A DNA stretch of 15,674 nucleotides from Candidatus Omnitrophota bacterium (GCA_016206875.1 JACQQR010000018.1:1-15674), one strand, 5' to 3'. Shown: positions 7,668 to 14,571, counted from the first letter of the stretch. Notes: a model not told the origin generated them from the letters alone. Numbers and translations are program-made.

Positions 7668-8039
7668 ATGGCATGCCATGAAATTGCAGGTTTGCGTTTG
7701 GGATTGATGAATGTGCTCGGAATTAGCGATGAAAAAGAAAAGCAGCATGAGCTCAGTGAATTGGGGCGAGAAAGTACAAATTCCGGTCCTATTTGCCAAA
7801 TGACAAAAAGCGCTAATCTCAAAGAATTGAAACAATTTTTTGAATCGTCACTTACGCGTTTGGCCGAGAAGGTTTCGAAATTGCCCTCCGATGACCCCAA
7901 ACTGGGTTATTATCGTTCGCTTATGATTGCCACAAAAAAAGTAGAGTTGGAATTGGCGCGCCTTACAGACGATTTTCGCCGTTTCTATCAAGATTTGGAA
8001 GAAGTGCATGACTACATTCACGAGGTGTTTCCCGCATAG
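7668..8039 (+). CDS. Small cobalamin-cluster protein, DUF3209-like
   Basis: 123 residues starting at ATG 7668, preceded by AGGAG (7658-7662) at good spacing; in-frame codons farther upstream run through the palindrome and are not used. The N-terminus MACHEIAGLRLGLMNVLG and the C-terminal helix with PKLGYYRSLMIA match my memory of DUF3209 proteins, small helical proteins of unknown function found beside cbiX in haloarchaeal and some bacterial B12 clusters. I cannot verify the family here. Notable residues are Cys3-His4 near the start and one further Cys (PICQM), possible metal or cofactor ligands. No signal peptide is seen; it is mostly helical and charged, so likely soluble. Its place directly after the chelatase suggests a role in cobalt delivery or chelation; this is inference. 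Confidence 0.75.
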   Translation: MACHEIAGLRLGLMNVLGISDEKEKQHELSELGRESTNSGPICQMTKSANLKELKQFFESSLTRLAEKVSKLPSDDPKLGYYRSLMIATKKVELELARLTDDFRRFYQDLEEVHDYIHEVFPA

Positions 8040-8045
8040 ATACCG

Positions 8046-8073
8046 TACGGCGTATGGCGTACAGTGTACGGCG
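8046..8073. repeat. Degenerate heptamer tandem repeat
   Basis: Four 7-bp units in a row: TACGGCG, TATGGCG, TACAGTG, TACGGCG. They fill the gap between the DUF3209-like gene and the flavoprotein gene. The GAGGGGG just after it (8077-8083) serves as the ribosome site for the next gene. Confidence 0.55.
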
Positions 8074-8087
8074 TGTGAGGGGGATAT

Positions 8088-8825
8088 ATGGCCGAAGTAA
8101 AACAAGCAAAAGTTGTCTCCCGCGATCTGTTGGGCGAAGCGACTTGCCGGGTTGTGTGTGAAATGGTCGAGCCTCGTGAGCTCGGCTTTACCGGCGGGCA
8201 ATACATCATCGTCAACAGCAAGCGCCTGCTGGCTTCCGGAAAAATAGGCAAGCGCGCGTATTCCCTTCCTTCGCGCGACGCGGAGCAGAATCGGTTTGAA
8301 TTCATTGTGCGCCAAATACCCGGGGGAGTTGGCTCAAAATTTATTCATGAATTACATCGGGGCGACACGTTTGAATTCAGCGGGCCGTGGGGAAAATATT
8401 TGCCCGTGGAAGGGAAAGCGGAAAAAACGCTAATCGTGGCTACCGATACAGGGCTTACGGCCTCACTCGGCCTGGTGCGCGGTCAAAAGTTTGCCGCGCA
8501 TTTGCCCTGGACTCATTTATTGTGGTTTTTGCCCGCGCGCGATTATTTTATTCCTTTGGAACGATTGCATGAGTGGACGCCCTCGGGAATTTTTTGCTCC
8601 GGCGCCATTTTGTGTCCGGAAACTTCGGATGAGGCCCGGGCTCACTTTTTCTCTGCGGAAGTAGACAATGTGCTTCGCGAAGAAAGTTTTGATCGGGTTT
8701 ATTTAAGCGGCGACGGCAAAGCGCTCACAGCACTCAAAGCATTGCTTCTTGAGCGCGGGTACGCAGAAAATCAAATTCTCGTGGAAACATTTTTCAATCA
8801 TTTGGAGCGTAAGGCAGTTGTCTAA
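8088..8825 (+). CDS. Ferredoxin-NADP+ reductase-like FAD oxidoreductase in corrin cluster
   Basis: 245 residues, the length of a plain FAD plus NAD(P)H two-domain reductase. The FAD domain (about 1-105) has RAYS at 56-59, the flavin-binding RxYS motif, and GGVGSKFIHEL around 79-89, which corresponds to the GxxS phosphate-binding segment. The second domain starts with ATDTGLTAS (about 118-126), in place of the usual GTGIxP. It ends with YLSGDGKALTALKALLLERG and ILVETFFNH, in place of the usual CGPPxM...E.F. No iron-sulfur cysteine cluster is present. ATG 8088 follows GAGGGGG at good spacing. Its 3' end overlaps cbiD by 8 nt, so it is co-translated with corrin genes. Candidate roles are reduction of cobalt-precorrin-6A (no cbiJ is seen here), reduction of cobalt-factor III, or cobalt reduction before adenosylation; none is proven. 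Confidence 0.85.
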   Translation: MAEVKQAKVVSRDLLGEATCRVVCEMVEPRELGFTGGQYIIVNSKRLLASGKIGKRAYSLPSRDAEQNRFEFIVRQIPGGVGSKFIHELHRGDTFEFSGPWGKYLPVEGKAEKTLIVATDTGLTASLGLVRGQKFAAHLPWTHLLWFLPARDYFIPLERLHEWTPSGIFCSGAILCPETSDEARAHFFSAEVDNVLREESFDRVYLSGDGKALTALKALLLERGYAENQILVETFFNHLERKAVV

Positions 8826-9909
8826 AGAAGAGAAGGGAACACGCACCGGTTTTACCACAGGCGCCTGCGCAGCGGCTGCCGCCAAGGCAGCAACGCGCTC
8901 TTTGGTGCGCGGAGTCGTACTGCAAGAAATTGAAACAACGCTGCCGAACAAGAAAAAAGTGACGTTTGCGCTCAAACGCTGCGAATGCTCGGGAGACGAG
9001 GCCGTGGCCAGCATCATCAAAGATGCCGGTGACGACCCGGACTGCACGCACGGCGCGGAGATTACCGTCTCCGTGCGGCTGCAAAAAGAAGCGGGCGTGG
9101 AGCTTTTTCGAGGGCCCGGAGTGGGTGAAATCACAAAGCCGGGGCTGGGCATTCCCGTAGGCGCTCCTTCAATTACGCCGGTGCCGCGAAGGAATATCAC
9201 CGAGATGGTGCTTGAGGAGTTGGCCTATCCGGGCTGCCTGTTTCAGGGGGCTCGTGTCACTATCAGCGTGCCGCGCGGCGAGGAAATGGCGAAAGAAACC
9301 ACGAATGCGCGGCTGGGCATTGTGGGCGGCATTTCCATTTTGGGCACAACGGGAATCGTAAAGCCCTATTCCACTTCAGCGTATTTGGCCAGTGTGAAGC
9401 AGGCGATTAATGTGGCGCATGAGCGCGGCCAGCGTGTGTTTGTGCTCACCACAGGCGGCAAGTCCGAGCAGTTTGCCATGCGGCAGTTTCCTGAGCTGAG
9501 TGAAGAATGTTTTATTCAAGTGGGCGACTTTGTTGGCGCCGGGCTGGGGACTTGCGCTTCGAAAGAGGGAGTTTCAAGCGTGCATATTGCCGGCATGATT
9601 GGTAAACTCTCCAAAATGGCCGACGGACGCATGCAAACGCACGTGGCCGGAAGCCAAGTGAATACAGAGCTTTTGGCGCGGTTGGCCAAAGAAGCGGGTG
9701 CAAGCGAGGCGCTGGAAGCTGAAATCCGCGCGGCCAATACGGCGCGTCACGCGCTGGAACTTGCGGCGCGCGAGAATATCACGAACTTGACGTATCTGGT
9801 GTGCCGTGAGGTTTCGTGTGTTGCGGAAAAATACGTGCGCGAAAAACTCAAAGTGCACACCTGGCTTTTCGATTTCGACGGCAAATTATCGGGGAAATTC
9901 CCCTCTTGA
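8818..9909 (+). CDS. cbiD: Cobalt-precorrin-5B C1-methyltransferase
   Basis: Adds the C1 methyl group in the anaerobic pathway. The family opening GTRTGFTTGACAAAAAKAA appears right after the start. GVGEITKPGLGIPVGAP lies in the first third, and ARLGIVGGISILGTTGIVKP near the middle; all are hallmarks of CbiD. From TTG 8818 the protein is 363 residues, the family's usual size. A TTG at 8749 also opens the frame, but it would add 23 residues with no homology and lie deep within the previous gene. The start overlaps the flavoprotein gene by 8 nt; GGAG at 8803-8806 and AAGG at 8811-8814 are possible ribosome sites. The last residues (LSGKFPS) run into a palindromic repeat. Confidence 0.95.
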   Translation: MSKEEKGTRTGFTTGACAAAAAKAATRSLVRGVVLQEIETTLPNKKKVTFALKRCECSGDEAVASIIKDAGDDPDCTHGAEITVSVRLQKEAGVELFRGPGVGEITKPGLGIPVGAPSITPVPRRNITEMVLEELAYPGCLFQGARVTISVPRGEEMAKETTNARLGIVGGISILGTTGIVKPYSTSAYLASVKQAINVAHERGQRVFVLTTGGKSEQFAMRQFPELSEECFIQVGDFVGAGLGTCASKEGVSSVHIAGMIGKLSKMADGRMQTHVAGSQVNTELLARLAKEAGASEALEAEIRAANTARHALELAARENITNLTYLVCREVSCVAEKYVREKLKVHTWLFDFDGKLSGKFPS

Positions 9910-9976
9910 GAGGGGTGGCGTTTTTGCCGCCCGCCTTTGGCGGGCGCATTCTTATGTGTGCCCCTCTCTAGAGGGG
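9900..9976. repeat. Compound palindromic repeat between cbiD and cbiC
   Basis: Three small hairpins in a row: CCCCTCT/AGAGGGG at 9900-9915, CGCCCGCC/GGCGGGCG at 9928-9946, and CCCCTCTCTAGAGGGG at 9961-9976. The outer two are also imperfect inverted copies of each other, so the whole forms a nested inverted repeat. It covers the cbiD stop codon. The T-run at 9921-9925 precedes the central hairpin, so this does not look like an intrinsic terminator for the + strand. Confidence 0.65.
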
Positions 9977-9993
9977 AACAATAGGAGAACAAA

Positions 9994-10695
9994 ATGAGTC
10001 AACAGCCTTCAAATGATATGCGCCAAATGACGGCGCTTGGGCGCAGCATTGAAGAAGGAAGTTTTTCAATTATCGATCAAGAGGCCGGGCCGCATTCTTT
10101 TCCGCCGGCTGAGTGGGAAGTGGTGCGGCGTGTCATACACGCTACGGCCGATTTTGAGTACAAAAACTTAATGCGCTTTCATCCCGAGGCCATTCGCTCG
10201 GGTATTCGCGCTTTGGAATCCGGATGCAATATTTTGGTGGATGTGAAAATGATTTCCGCCGGCCTCAATCAAGACAGGCTGGATGCCTATGGCTCGAAGA
10301 TCCAATCCTTTATTTCCGATGAAGACGTGATTCGCGAGGCGCGCGAAAAAAATTCCACGCGCGCCATTATCTCGATGCAAAAGGCGCACCGGCTCGGGTT
10401 CTTAAGCGGCGCCATTGTCGCCATCGGCAACGCGCCCACCGCGCTGATTGAAACGGTGCGGCTGGTCAAGGAAGAACTCGCGCGGCCGGCGCTGGTGGTC
10501 GGTGTGCCGGTGGGTTTTGTCTCCGCCGCCGAGTCGAAAGACGCTGCGCTGGGGCTGAAAGACGTACCCTACATTGTAAGTTATGGCCGCAAAGGCGGAA
10601 GCCCCATCGCCGTAGCCGTCATCCATGCGCTTCTTTTGCTGTCGAAAGGGAATTGTCATTCTGAGGACCGCCAAAGGCGGGCCGAAGAATCTTGA
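9994..10695 (+). CDS. cbiC: Cobalt-precorrin-8 methylmutase
   Basis: Moves the methyl group from C11 to C12, giving cobyrinate, the last ring-building step. The protein has 233 residues from ATG 9994, preceded by AGGAG (9983-9987) at ideal spacing. RVIHATADFEY contains His49, the position of the catalytic His of CobH/CbiC. DVKMISAGLN, AIVAIGNAPTALIE and ALVVGVPVGFVSAAESK are family-conserved segments. The family normally ends soon after the Ala/Leu-rich helix seen here (AVIHALLLL). The final 12 residues, HSEDRQRRAEES, are encoded by the left arm of the repeat at 10655-10790 and are probably an acquired tail. cbiC is separated from the next corrin gene by a GIY-YIG insertion. Confidence 0.95.
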   Translation: MSQQPSNDMRQMTALGRSIEEGSFSIIDQEAGPHSFPPAEWEVVRRVIHATADFEYKNLMRFHPEAIRSGIRALESGCNILVDVKMISAGLNQDRLDAYGSKIQSFISDEDVIREAREKNSTRAIISMQKAHRLGFLSGAIVAIGNAPTALIETVRLVKEELARPALVVGVPVGFVSAAESKDAALGLKDVPYIVSYGRKGGSPIAVAVIHALLLLSKGNCHSEDRQRRAEES

Positions 10696-10790
10696 TTGCA
10701 TTATTGTTCAATGTTATGCGAAGCGAAAACATACTTTAGATTAGCGCAACCCAGATTCTTCGGCCCGCCTTTGGCGGTCCTCAGAATGAC
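10655..10790. repeat. Palindromic element, copy 1 (perfect 38-bp arms)
   Basis: The left arm (10655-10692) and right arm (10753-10790) are perfect 38-bp inverted repeats around a 60-bp core (10693-10752). Each arm holds its own small hairpin (CCGCC AAA GGCGG). Arms start GTCATTCTGAGG and end GAAGAATCT, a type seen as dispersed repeats in many bacterial genomes. The left arm codes for the end of CbiC. Confidence 0.85.
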
Positions 10791-10823
10791 AAGAAATTCA
10801 AAATGACAAAACGGTGAAAATAT

Positions 10824-11147
10824 ATGAAACACTATTACGTCTACATTTTAACGAACCATTCCAGGACATTGTATATAGGAGTTACCAATAATCTGGAGCG
10901 GAGAATGTATGAACATAAATTGAAATTAATGAAGAGTTTCACGGAAAAATATCAAATAAATCAGCTTGTTTATTTTGAAGAAACCGAGAGTGTTCAGGAT
11001 GCTATTGCGAGAGAAAAACAAATTAAAGGCTGGCTCAGAAGAAAAAAAATCCAATTAATCGAATCCGTAAATCCCGAATGGGACGATTTGTCCGAGAGTT
11101 GGTTTGATTCTGTCATTCTGAGTCCCGTTAGGGGCGAAGAATCTTGA
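10824..11147 (+). CDS. Small stand-alone GIY-YIG nuclease
   Basis: 107 residues, a single-domain GIY-YIG protein of the small COG2827-like type. YVYIL (5-9) and LYIGVTNNLERRMYEHK (16-32) form the GIY-YIG core, with Tyr17 and Arg27 in the catalytic positions. AIAREKQIKGW supplies the conserved acidic residue (Glu64). LIESVNPEWDDL is the usual C-terminal segment of these proteins. The final residues (ILSPVRGEES) come from the left arm of repeat copy 2. The gene is visibly more A/T-rich than the corrin genes around it. It has only a weak ribosome site (GGTG at 10813-10816). There is no known role for such a protein in corrin synthesis; its bracketing by repeats suggests an inserted gene. All catalytic residues appear intact. 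Confidence 0.92.
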   Translation: MKHYYVYILTNHSRTLYIGVTNNLERRMYEHKLKLMKSFTEKYQINQLVYFEETESVQDAIAREKQIKGWLRRKKIQLIESVNPEWDDLSESWFDSVILSPVRGEES

Positions 11148-11242
11148 CTGCATTATTGTTCAATGTTATGCGAAGCGAAAACATACTTTAGATTAGCGCA
11201 ACCCAGATTCTTCGGCCCGCCTTCGGCGGTCCTCAGAATGAC
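11112..11242. repeat. Palindromic element, copy 2 (asymmetric arms)
   Basis: The core (11145-11204, 60 bp) differs from copy 1 at one base and the right arm (11205-11242) at one base. The left arm (11112-11144) is only 33 bp and carries a different centre (TCCCGTTAGGGG) between the same outer GTCATTCTGAG and inner GAAGAATCT. It overlaps the end of the GIY-YIG gene and lies 31 bp before the start of cbiET. Confidence 0.85.
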
Positions 11243-11273
11243 AAACAATACTGATCCAAAACAAAAAAACAAC

Positions 11274-12566
11274 ATGAATTCAATGGAACAAAAAGAAGTC
11301 CGGAAGAATATTACACTTAAACCTGTCACTGTCATCGGTATTGGCGATGACGGGTGCGTGAGCTTGTCGTCGCGGGCTGTGCATGCCGTGTCGCGCTCGG
11401 GTGTGCTGGTAGGCGGGGAGCGGCATTTGGAATTTTTTCCGCAATTTTCCGGCGAGCGTGTGGCGGTGAAAGGCAAGCTGAGCGAAGTGCTTTCTAAGAT
11501 TGAAGAGCTCTCGCAAGAAAATCAAGTGGCTGTGCTGGCCTCGGGTGATCCGCTTTTTTACGGAATCGGCGCGCTGATTATTAAAAAATTGGGACCCGAG
11601 AATGTAGAAATCATTCCTCATGTAAGCTCGATGCAGTTGGCCTTCGCCAAATCGGGCGTGAAATGGGACGATGCCTCGTGGATCAGCCTGCACGGGCGTC
11701 CTATCAAGGGGCTCCTGACGCGCCTGCGCACCATGACCAAGGCCGGCATTTTCACCGATCCGGAAAATTCTCCGTGCCGCATCGCCGAGTACCTTCTGTC
11801 GTTTGGCGAGACGGGCTGGAGCGCGTGGGTGTGCGAGCGGCTGGGCGGGGCGGGGGAGCGTGTGCGGCATTGTACATTGAACGAGATGGCCGCCTGTACC
11901 GATGCCGATGACTTAAACGTAGTGATTTTGCTGCGCGATGAAACCAATCCTGTTCCCGCACAAGTCCCTTTTCTTCATGAAGATGATTTTGCCAAGCGTG
12001 TGCCGAAAAAAGGCTTAATTACGAAGCGTGAAATCCGCCTGCTTTCTTTGGGGTACCTCAGTCTCAAAAAAGATTCTGTGGTGTGGGATATCGGTGCGGG
12101 CTCCGGTTCGGTGTCTATTGAAGCGGCAATGATCGCTTCGGAAGGCGAGGTGTATGCCATCGAAACCGACCCGGAAGGTGTGGCGATTTGCCGTGATAAT
12201 CTCCTGACACATCGCGTGGACAATGTCACTGTGGTCGAAGGCCTGGCGCCGGCGGCTTTAGAAAATTTGCCTCGGCCTTCGGCCGTGTTTATCGGCGGCA
12301 GTAAAGGCAACATGCGCGCGATTTTGGATGTGTGTTTGGAAAAACTTCCCGACGGCGGGGCGTTGGTGGTCAATGCCATTACGTTTGAAAATGTGGGAGA
12401 GGCTTACGACTATTTCAAAGAAAGCCAGCTTGAACTGGAGGTCACTGTTGTCAATATTTCGCGCGGCGCGCCCATGGCGCGTTACCTGCGCTACGAAGCG
12501 CTGAATCCCGTGCACATTTTCTCTGCGGTGAAGGGGAGGAAGATAAAAAAGGAAAAAATCGAATGA
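11274..12566 (+). CDS. cbiET: Fused cobalt-precorrin-7 C5-/cobalt-precorrin-6B C15-methyltransferase
   Basis: CobL-type fusion that methylates C5 and C15 and decarboxylates the C12 acetate. From ATG 11274 it has 430 residues; ATG 11283 is nearly as good, and neither has a clear ribosome site. The frame is open back to 11163, but that extension reads through the repeat (RFFGPPSAVLRM) and is rejected. The CbiE half (about 14-230) has VTVIGIGDDG and LASGDPLFYGIG (88-99), the tetrapyrrole-methylase SAM loop. The CbiT half (about 240-425) has VWDIGAGSGSVSIEAA (270-285), the class I methyltransferase SAM motif, and AVFIGGSKGNM, typical of CbiT. It overlaps cbiL by 4 nt (ATGA). The adjacent repeat may have displaced the original ribosome site. 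Confidence 0.95.
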   Translation: MNSMEQKEVRKNITLKPVTVIGIGDDGCVSLSSRAVHAVSRSGVLVGGERHLEFFPQFSGERVAVKGKLSEVLSKIEELSQENQVAVLASGDPLFYGIGALIIKKLGPENVEIIPHVSSMQLAFAKSGVKWDDASWISLHGRPIKGLLTRLRTMTKAGIFTDPENSPCRIAEYLLSFGETGWSAWVCERLGGAGERVRHCTLNEMAACTDADDLNVVILLRDETNPVPAQVPFLHEDDFAKRVPKKGLITKREIRLLSLGYLSLKKDSVVWDIGAGSGSVSIEAAMIASEGEVYAIETDPEGVAICRDNLLTHRVDNVTVVEGLAPAALENLPRPSAVFIGGSKGNMRAILDVCLEKLPDGGALVVNAITFENVGEAYDYFKESQLELEVTVVNISRGAPMARYLRYEALNPVHIFSAVKGRKIKKEKIE

Positions 12567-13354
12567 GTCAGTTTGGCAAACTTTACGGCGTGGGTGTAGG
12601 GCCCGGCGCCGAAGACTTAATTACGCTGCGGGCCGTGCGCGTTTTGCAAAACGCCGCAACCATTGCCATTCCCCGCCGCGATGAATTTACGCCCTCTGTG
12701 GCGTGGCGAATTGCCGAGCCCAGTGTGGGGGAAATCACCGGGCAAGAGCGCATATTTCTCAATTTCCCCATGACAAAAAACCCCGTGCTTTTGCGCCCGG
12801 CATGGGATATTGCTTTCCGGGAAATCGAAACGCGCCTGCGCGCGGGGAAGTCTGTGGCATTTGTCACCGAGGGCGACCCGTTTCTCTACAGCACTTTCCT
12901 TTATTTGCGCGAACACGCGCAGGAGCATTGGCCTGAGATTGAAGTGGACGTGGTGCCTGCGGTGAGCTCGATCACTGCTGTTCCAATAGCTGCGGGCGTT
13001 CCTGTGGCTGATGGCCAGGAAAAAATTGCCGTGCTTCCGGCCACCTACGGCATCGAAGAACTGCGCAGTGTGCTCAAGATTTTCGACACCGTGCTTCTCA
13101 TGAAAGTCAGCTCCGTGATGCCTGAGGTATGCGATTTACTGGAATCCGAAGGGCTTTTGGATTCCGCCGTGTATGTTTCGAAGGCCACGACACAGCAGGA
13201 AAAAATTGTGCGCGATATCAAATCCATCAAAAACGACCGCTGTGATTATTTCTCCATGGTGGTGGTCTCCAAGCGCACGAAAAGCGGCGTGCTGAGAGGA
13301 AAATTGGATACATTTGTCATTCCCGGCAGCACTGCACCGGAGGTGCAGGCGTGA
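12563..13354 (+). CDS. cbiL: Cobalt-factor-II C20-methyltransferase
   Basis: Adds the C20 methyl group after cobalt insertion. The protein has 263 residues, slightly longer than the usual 230-250. KLYGVGVGPGAEDLITLRA at the N-terminus and VTEGDPFLYSTFLYL (101-115) are the CbiL/CobI form of the tetrapyrrole-methylase motifs; the S-T after FLY is characteristic of the C20 enzyme. VVPAVSSITAVPIAAGVP follows as expected. ATG 12563 overlaps the cbiET stop (ATGA), and the gene ends overlapping the GTG of cbiG (GTGA), so three enzymes are translationally coupled. GGAGG near its 3' end is the ribosome site of cbiG. Confidence 0.94.
   Translation: MSQFGKLYGVGVGPGAEDLITLRAVRVLQNAATIAIPRRDEFTPSVAWRIAEPSVGEITGQERIFLNFPMTKNPVLLRPAWDIAFREIETRLRAGKSVAFVTEGDPFLYSTFLYLREHAQEHWPEIEVDVVPAVSSITAVPIAAGVPVADGQEKIAVLPATYGIEELRSVLKIFDTVLLMKVSSVMPEVCDLLESEGLLDSAVYVSKATTQQEKIVRDIKSIKNDRCDYFSMVVVSKRTKSGVLRGKLDTFVIPGSTAPEVQA
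13339..13343 (+). promoter_or_regulatory. Shine-Dalgarno of cbiG
   Basis: GGAGG ends 7 nt before GTG 13351. It supports that GTG over the in-frame GTGs at 13366 and 13381, which lie inside a repeat. Confidence 0.65.
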
Positions 13355-14571
13355 TCGGGAATCCAGTGTCTTCAAATCAGGTGGAATTATCAAAGACACT
13401 GGATTCCCGCTTGCGCGGGAATGACAAACACGAGCGCAAACCCCTCGCTATTTATGCCATCACAAAGCACGGCATCGTGACCGGAGAAAAATTATTTCGC
13501 GCTGCGCCGGGCGCGGATTTTTTTGTGTCGGAGAAATTAATTTCCGAGGCGCCTTCCGGGGCCAAACCGCTTCGTCTACCGATGGGCCCGGCGCTGGAAG
13601 AAAATTTTAAGGCCTATGATTGCCATGTGTTCGTCATCAGCGTGGGCGCGGTGGTGCGCATGGTCGCGCCGCTTCTTGAGAATAAAAAAGTAGATCCGGC
13701 CGTGATTTGTGTGGATGACAATGCGCAGTTTGCTATCTGTGTGCTCTCCGGGCATGTCGGGCGCGGCAATGAGTACACGAACCGCTTCGCAAACATTTTG
13801 GGGGCCACACCGGTGGTGACCACGGCTTCGGATGTGCGCGGCACGCTCACCGTCGATATTCTGGGCCGCTCACTCGGCTGGACGCTCGAGGATATGGACC
13901 GCAATGTTACACGCGGCTGCGCAGCCGTGGTGAATCAAGCACCTGTTTTGATAGTGCAAGAAACCGGTGAGCCCGATTTTTGGCCGCTGGAAGAACCGCT
14001 TCCTCCCGGTGTGACGTACACCACTTCACCGGAAGATGTGGACCCGAAAGCTTATGAAATCGTATTGATTGTTTCCGATCGCGACATTTCCAATCAATAT
14101 CCGGCCATGTATCAAAACGCGATTGTGTACCGGCCGAAAAGTTTGATCCTGGGATTGGGCTGCGACAGCAACACACCTTGCGAGCTGGTGGAGCGCGGCA
14201 TACGCAAAACTCTTGCGCAAAACGGATTGAGTTTTGCTTCCGTCAAAGCGATTGCCTCAGTGGAGAAGAAAGCCTCGGAGCCTGCTTTTCTCGAACTCAC
14301 ACAAAAATATAATTGGGCATTTAAAATTTTTAGCGCCGAAGAGTTAGACGCGCTTACCGTACCCAATCCCTCAGCGACAGTCAAACAGTATGTGGGCACA
14401 AAGGGCGTGGCTGAACCCGCGGCGCTTTTGGCTTCAGGCGCCCCGGAACTTTTAGTGACCAAACAAATTTACAAAGAACCCGACATTCCACGCTCTATGA
14501 CTCTTGCGATAGCGCGCATTCCGTTTTCTAATAGGTGTCATTCCGGCGAAGGCCGGAATCTTAAATTTTAA
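13351..14571 (+). CDS. cbiG: Cobalt-precorrin-5A hydrolase
   Basis: Opens the delta-lactone of cobalt-precorrin-5A and releases the C20 fragment as acetaldehyde, a step specific to the anaerobic route. It has 406 residues from GTG 13351. The conserved protein begins at about residue 32 (AIYAITKHGIVTG). The central segment has VISVGAVVRMVAPLL and CVLSGHVGRGNEYT, and the C-terminal CbiG domain (about 265-395) starts with LILGLGCDSNTP and includes ASVEKKASEPA and VGTKGVAEPAAL. The first ~28 residues (including LDSRLRGNDK) and the last ~11 (CHSGEGRNLKF) are encoded by two different palindromic repeats and have no counterpart in the family. The fusion to cbiF or cbiH seen in some organisms is absent. 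Confidence 0.94.
   Translation: MIGNPVSSNQVELSKTLDSRLRGNDKHERKPLAIYAITKHGIVTGEKLFRAAPGADFFVSEKLISEAPSGAKPLRLPMGPALEENFKAYDCHVFVISVGAVVRMVAPLLENKKVDPAVICVDDNAQFAICVLSGHVGRGNEYTNRFANILGATPVVTTASDVRGTLTVDILGRSLGWTLEDMDRNVTRGCAAVVNQAPVLIVQETGEPDFWPLEEPLPPGVTYTTSPEDVDPKAYEIVLIVSDRDISNQYPAMYQNAIVYRPKSLILGLGCDSNTPCELVERGIRKTLAQNGLSFASVKAIASVEKKASEPAFLELTQKYNWAFKIFSAEELDALTVPNPSATVKQYVGTKGVAEPAALLASGAPELLVTKQIYKEPDIPRSMTLAIARIPFSNRCHSGEGRNLKF
13356..13425. repeat. Palindromic repeat inside the 5' coding end of cbiG
   Basis: CGGGAATCCAGTGTCTT (13356-13372) and AAGACACTGGATTCCCG (13393-13409) are perfect 17-bp inverted arms. The right arm continues into a second hairpin, ATTCCCGC TTGC GCGGGAAT (13403-13422). 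This is the well-known dispersed repeat that translates as LDSRLRGND. Confidence 0.8.

Larger units (their letters stand above)
10655..11242. mobile_element. Putative composite element: repeat - GIY-YIG gene - repeat
   Basis: An intact small GIY-YIG nuclease gene lies between two same-orientation copies of a 131-136 bp inverted-repeat element, placed between cbiC and cbiET in an otherwise tightly packed operon. The internal 60 bp and right arm of the two copies differ at one base each. No transposase is present. Calling it a mobile unit is inference from arrangement; it could also be a gene insertion between pre-existing repeats. Confidence 0.4.

Noticed and set aside
8749..8817. Earlier TTG start for cbiD
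   Set aside because: It would add 23 residues of no CbiD similarity while overlapping the flavoprotein gene by 77 nt; the conserved start KGTRTGFTTG follows TTG 8818 directly.
9921..9946. Intrinsic terminator between cbiD and cbiC
   Set aside because: The T-run comes before the hairpin on the + strand and reads as A on the - strand; cbiC follows in the same operon.
10655..11242. CRISPR array
   Set aside because: There are only two copies, each internally palindromic, separated by a gene; no regular short repeats and spacers and no cas genes.
11163..11273. N-terminal extension of the CbiET frame back to 11163
   Set aside because: The added 37 codons are a translation of the palindromic repeat (LAQPRFFGPPSAVLRM) and nearby A-rich sequence, with no family counterpart.
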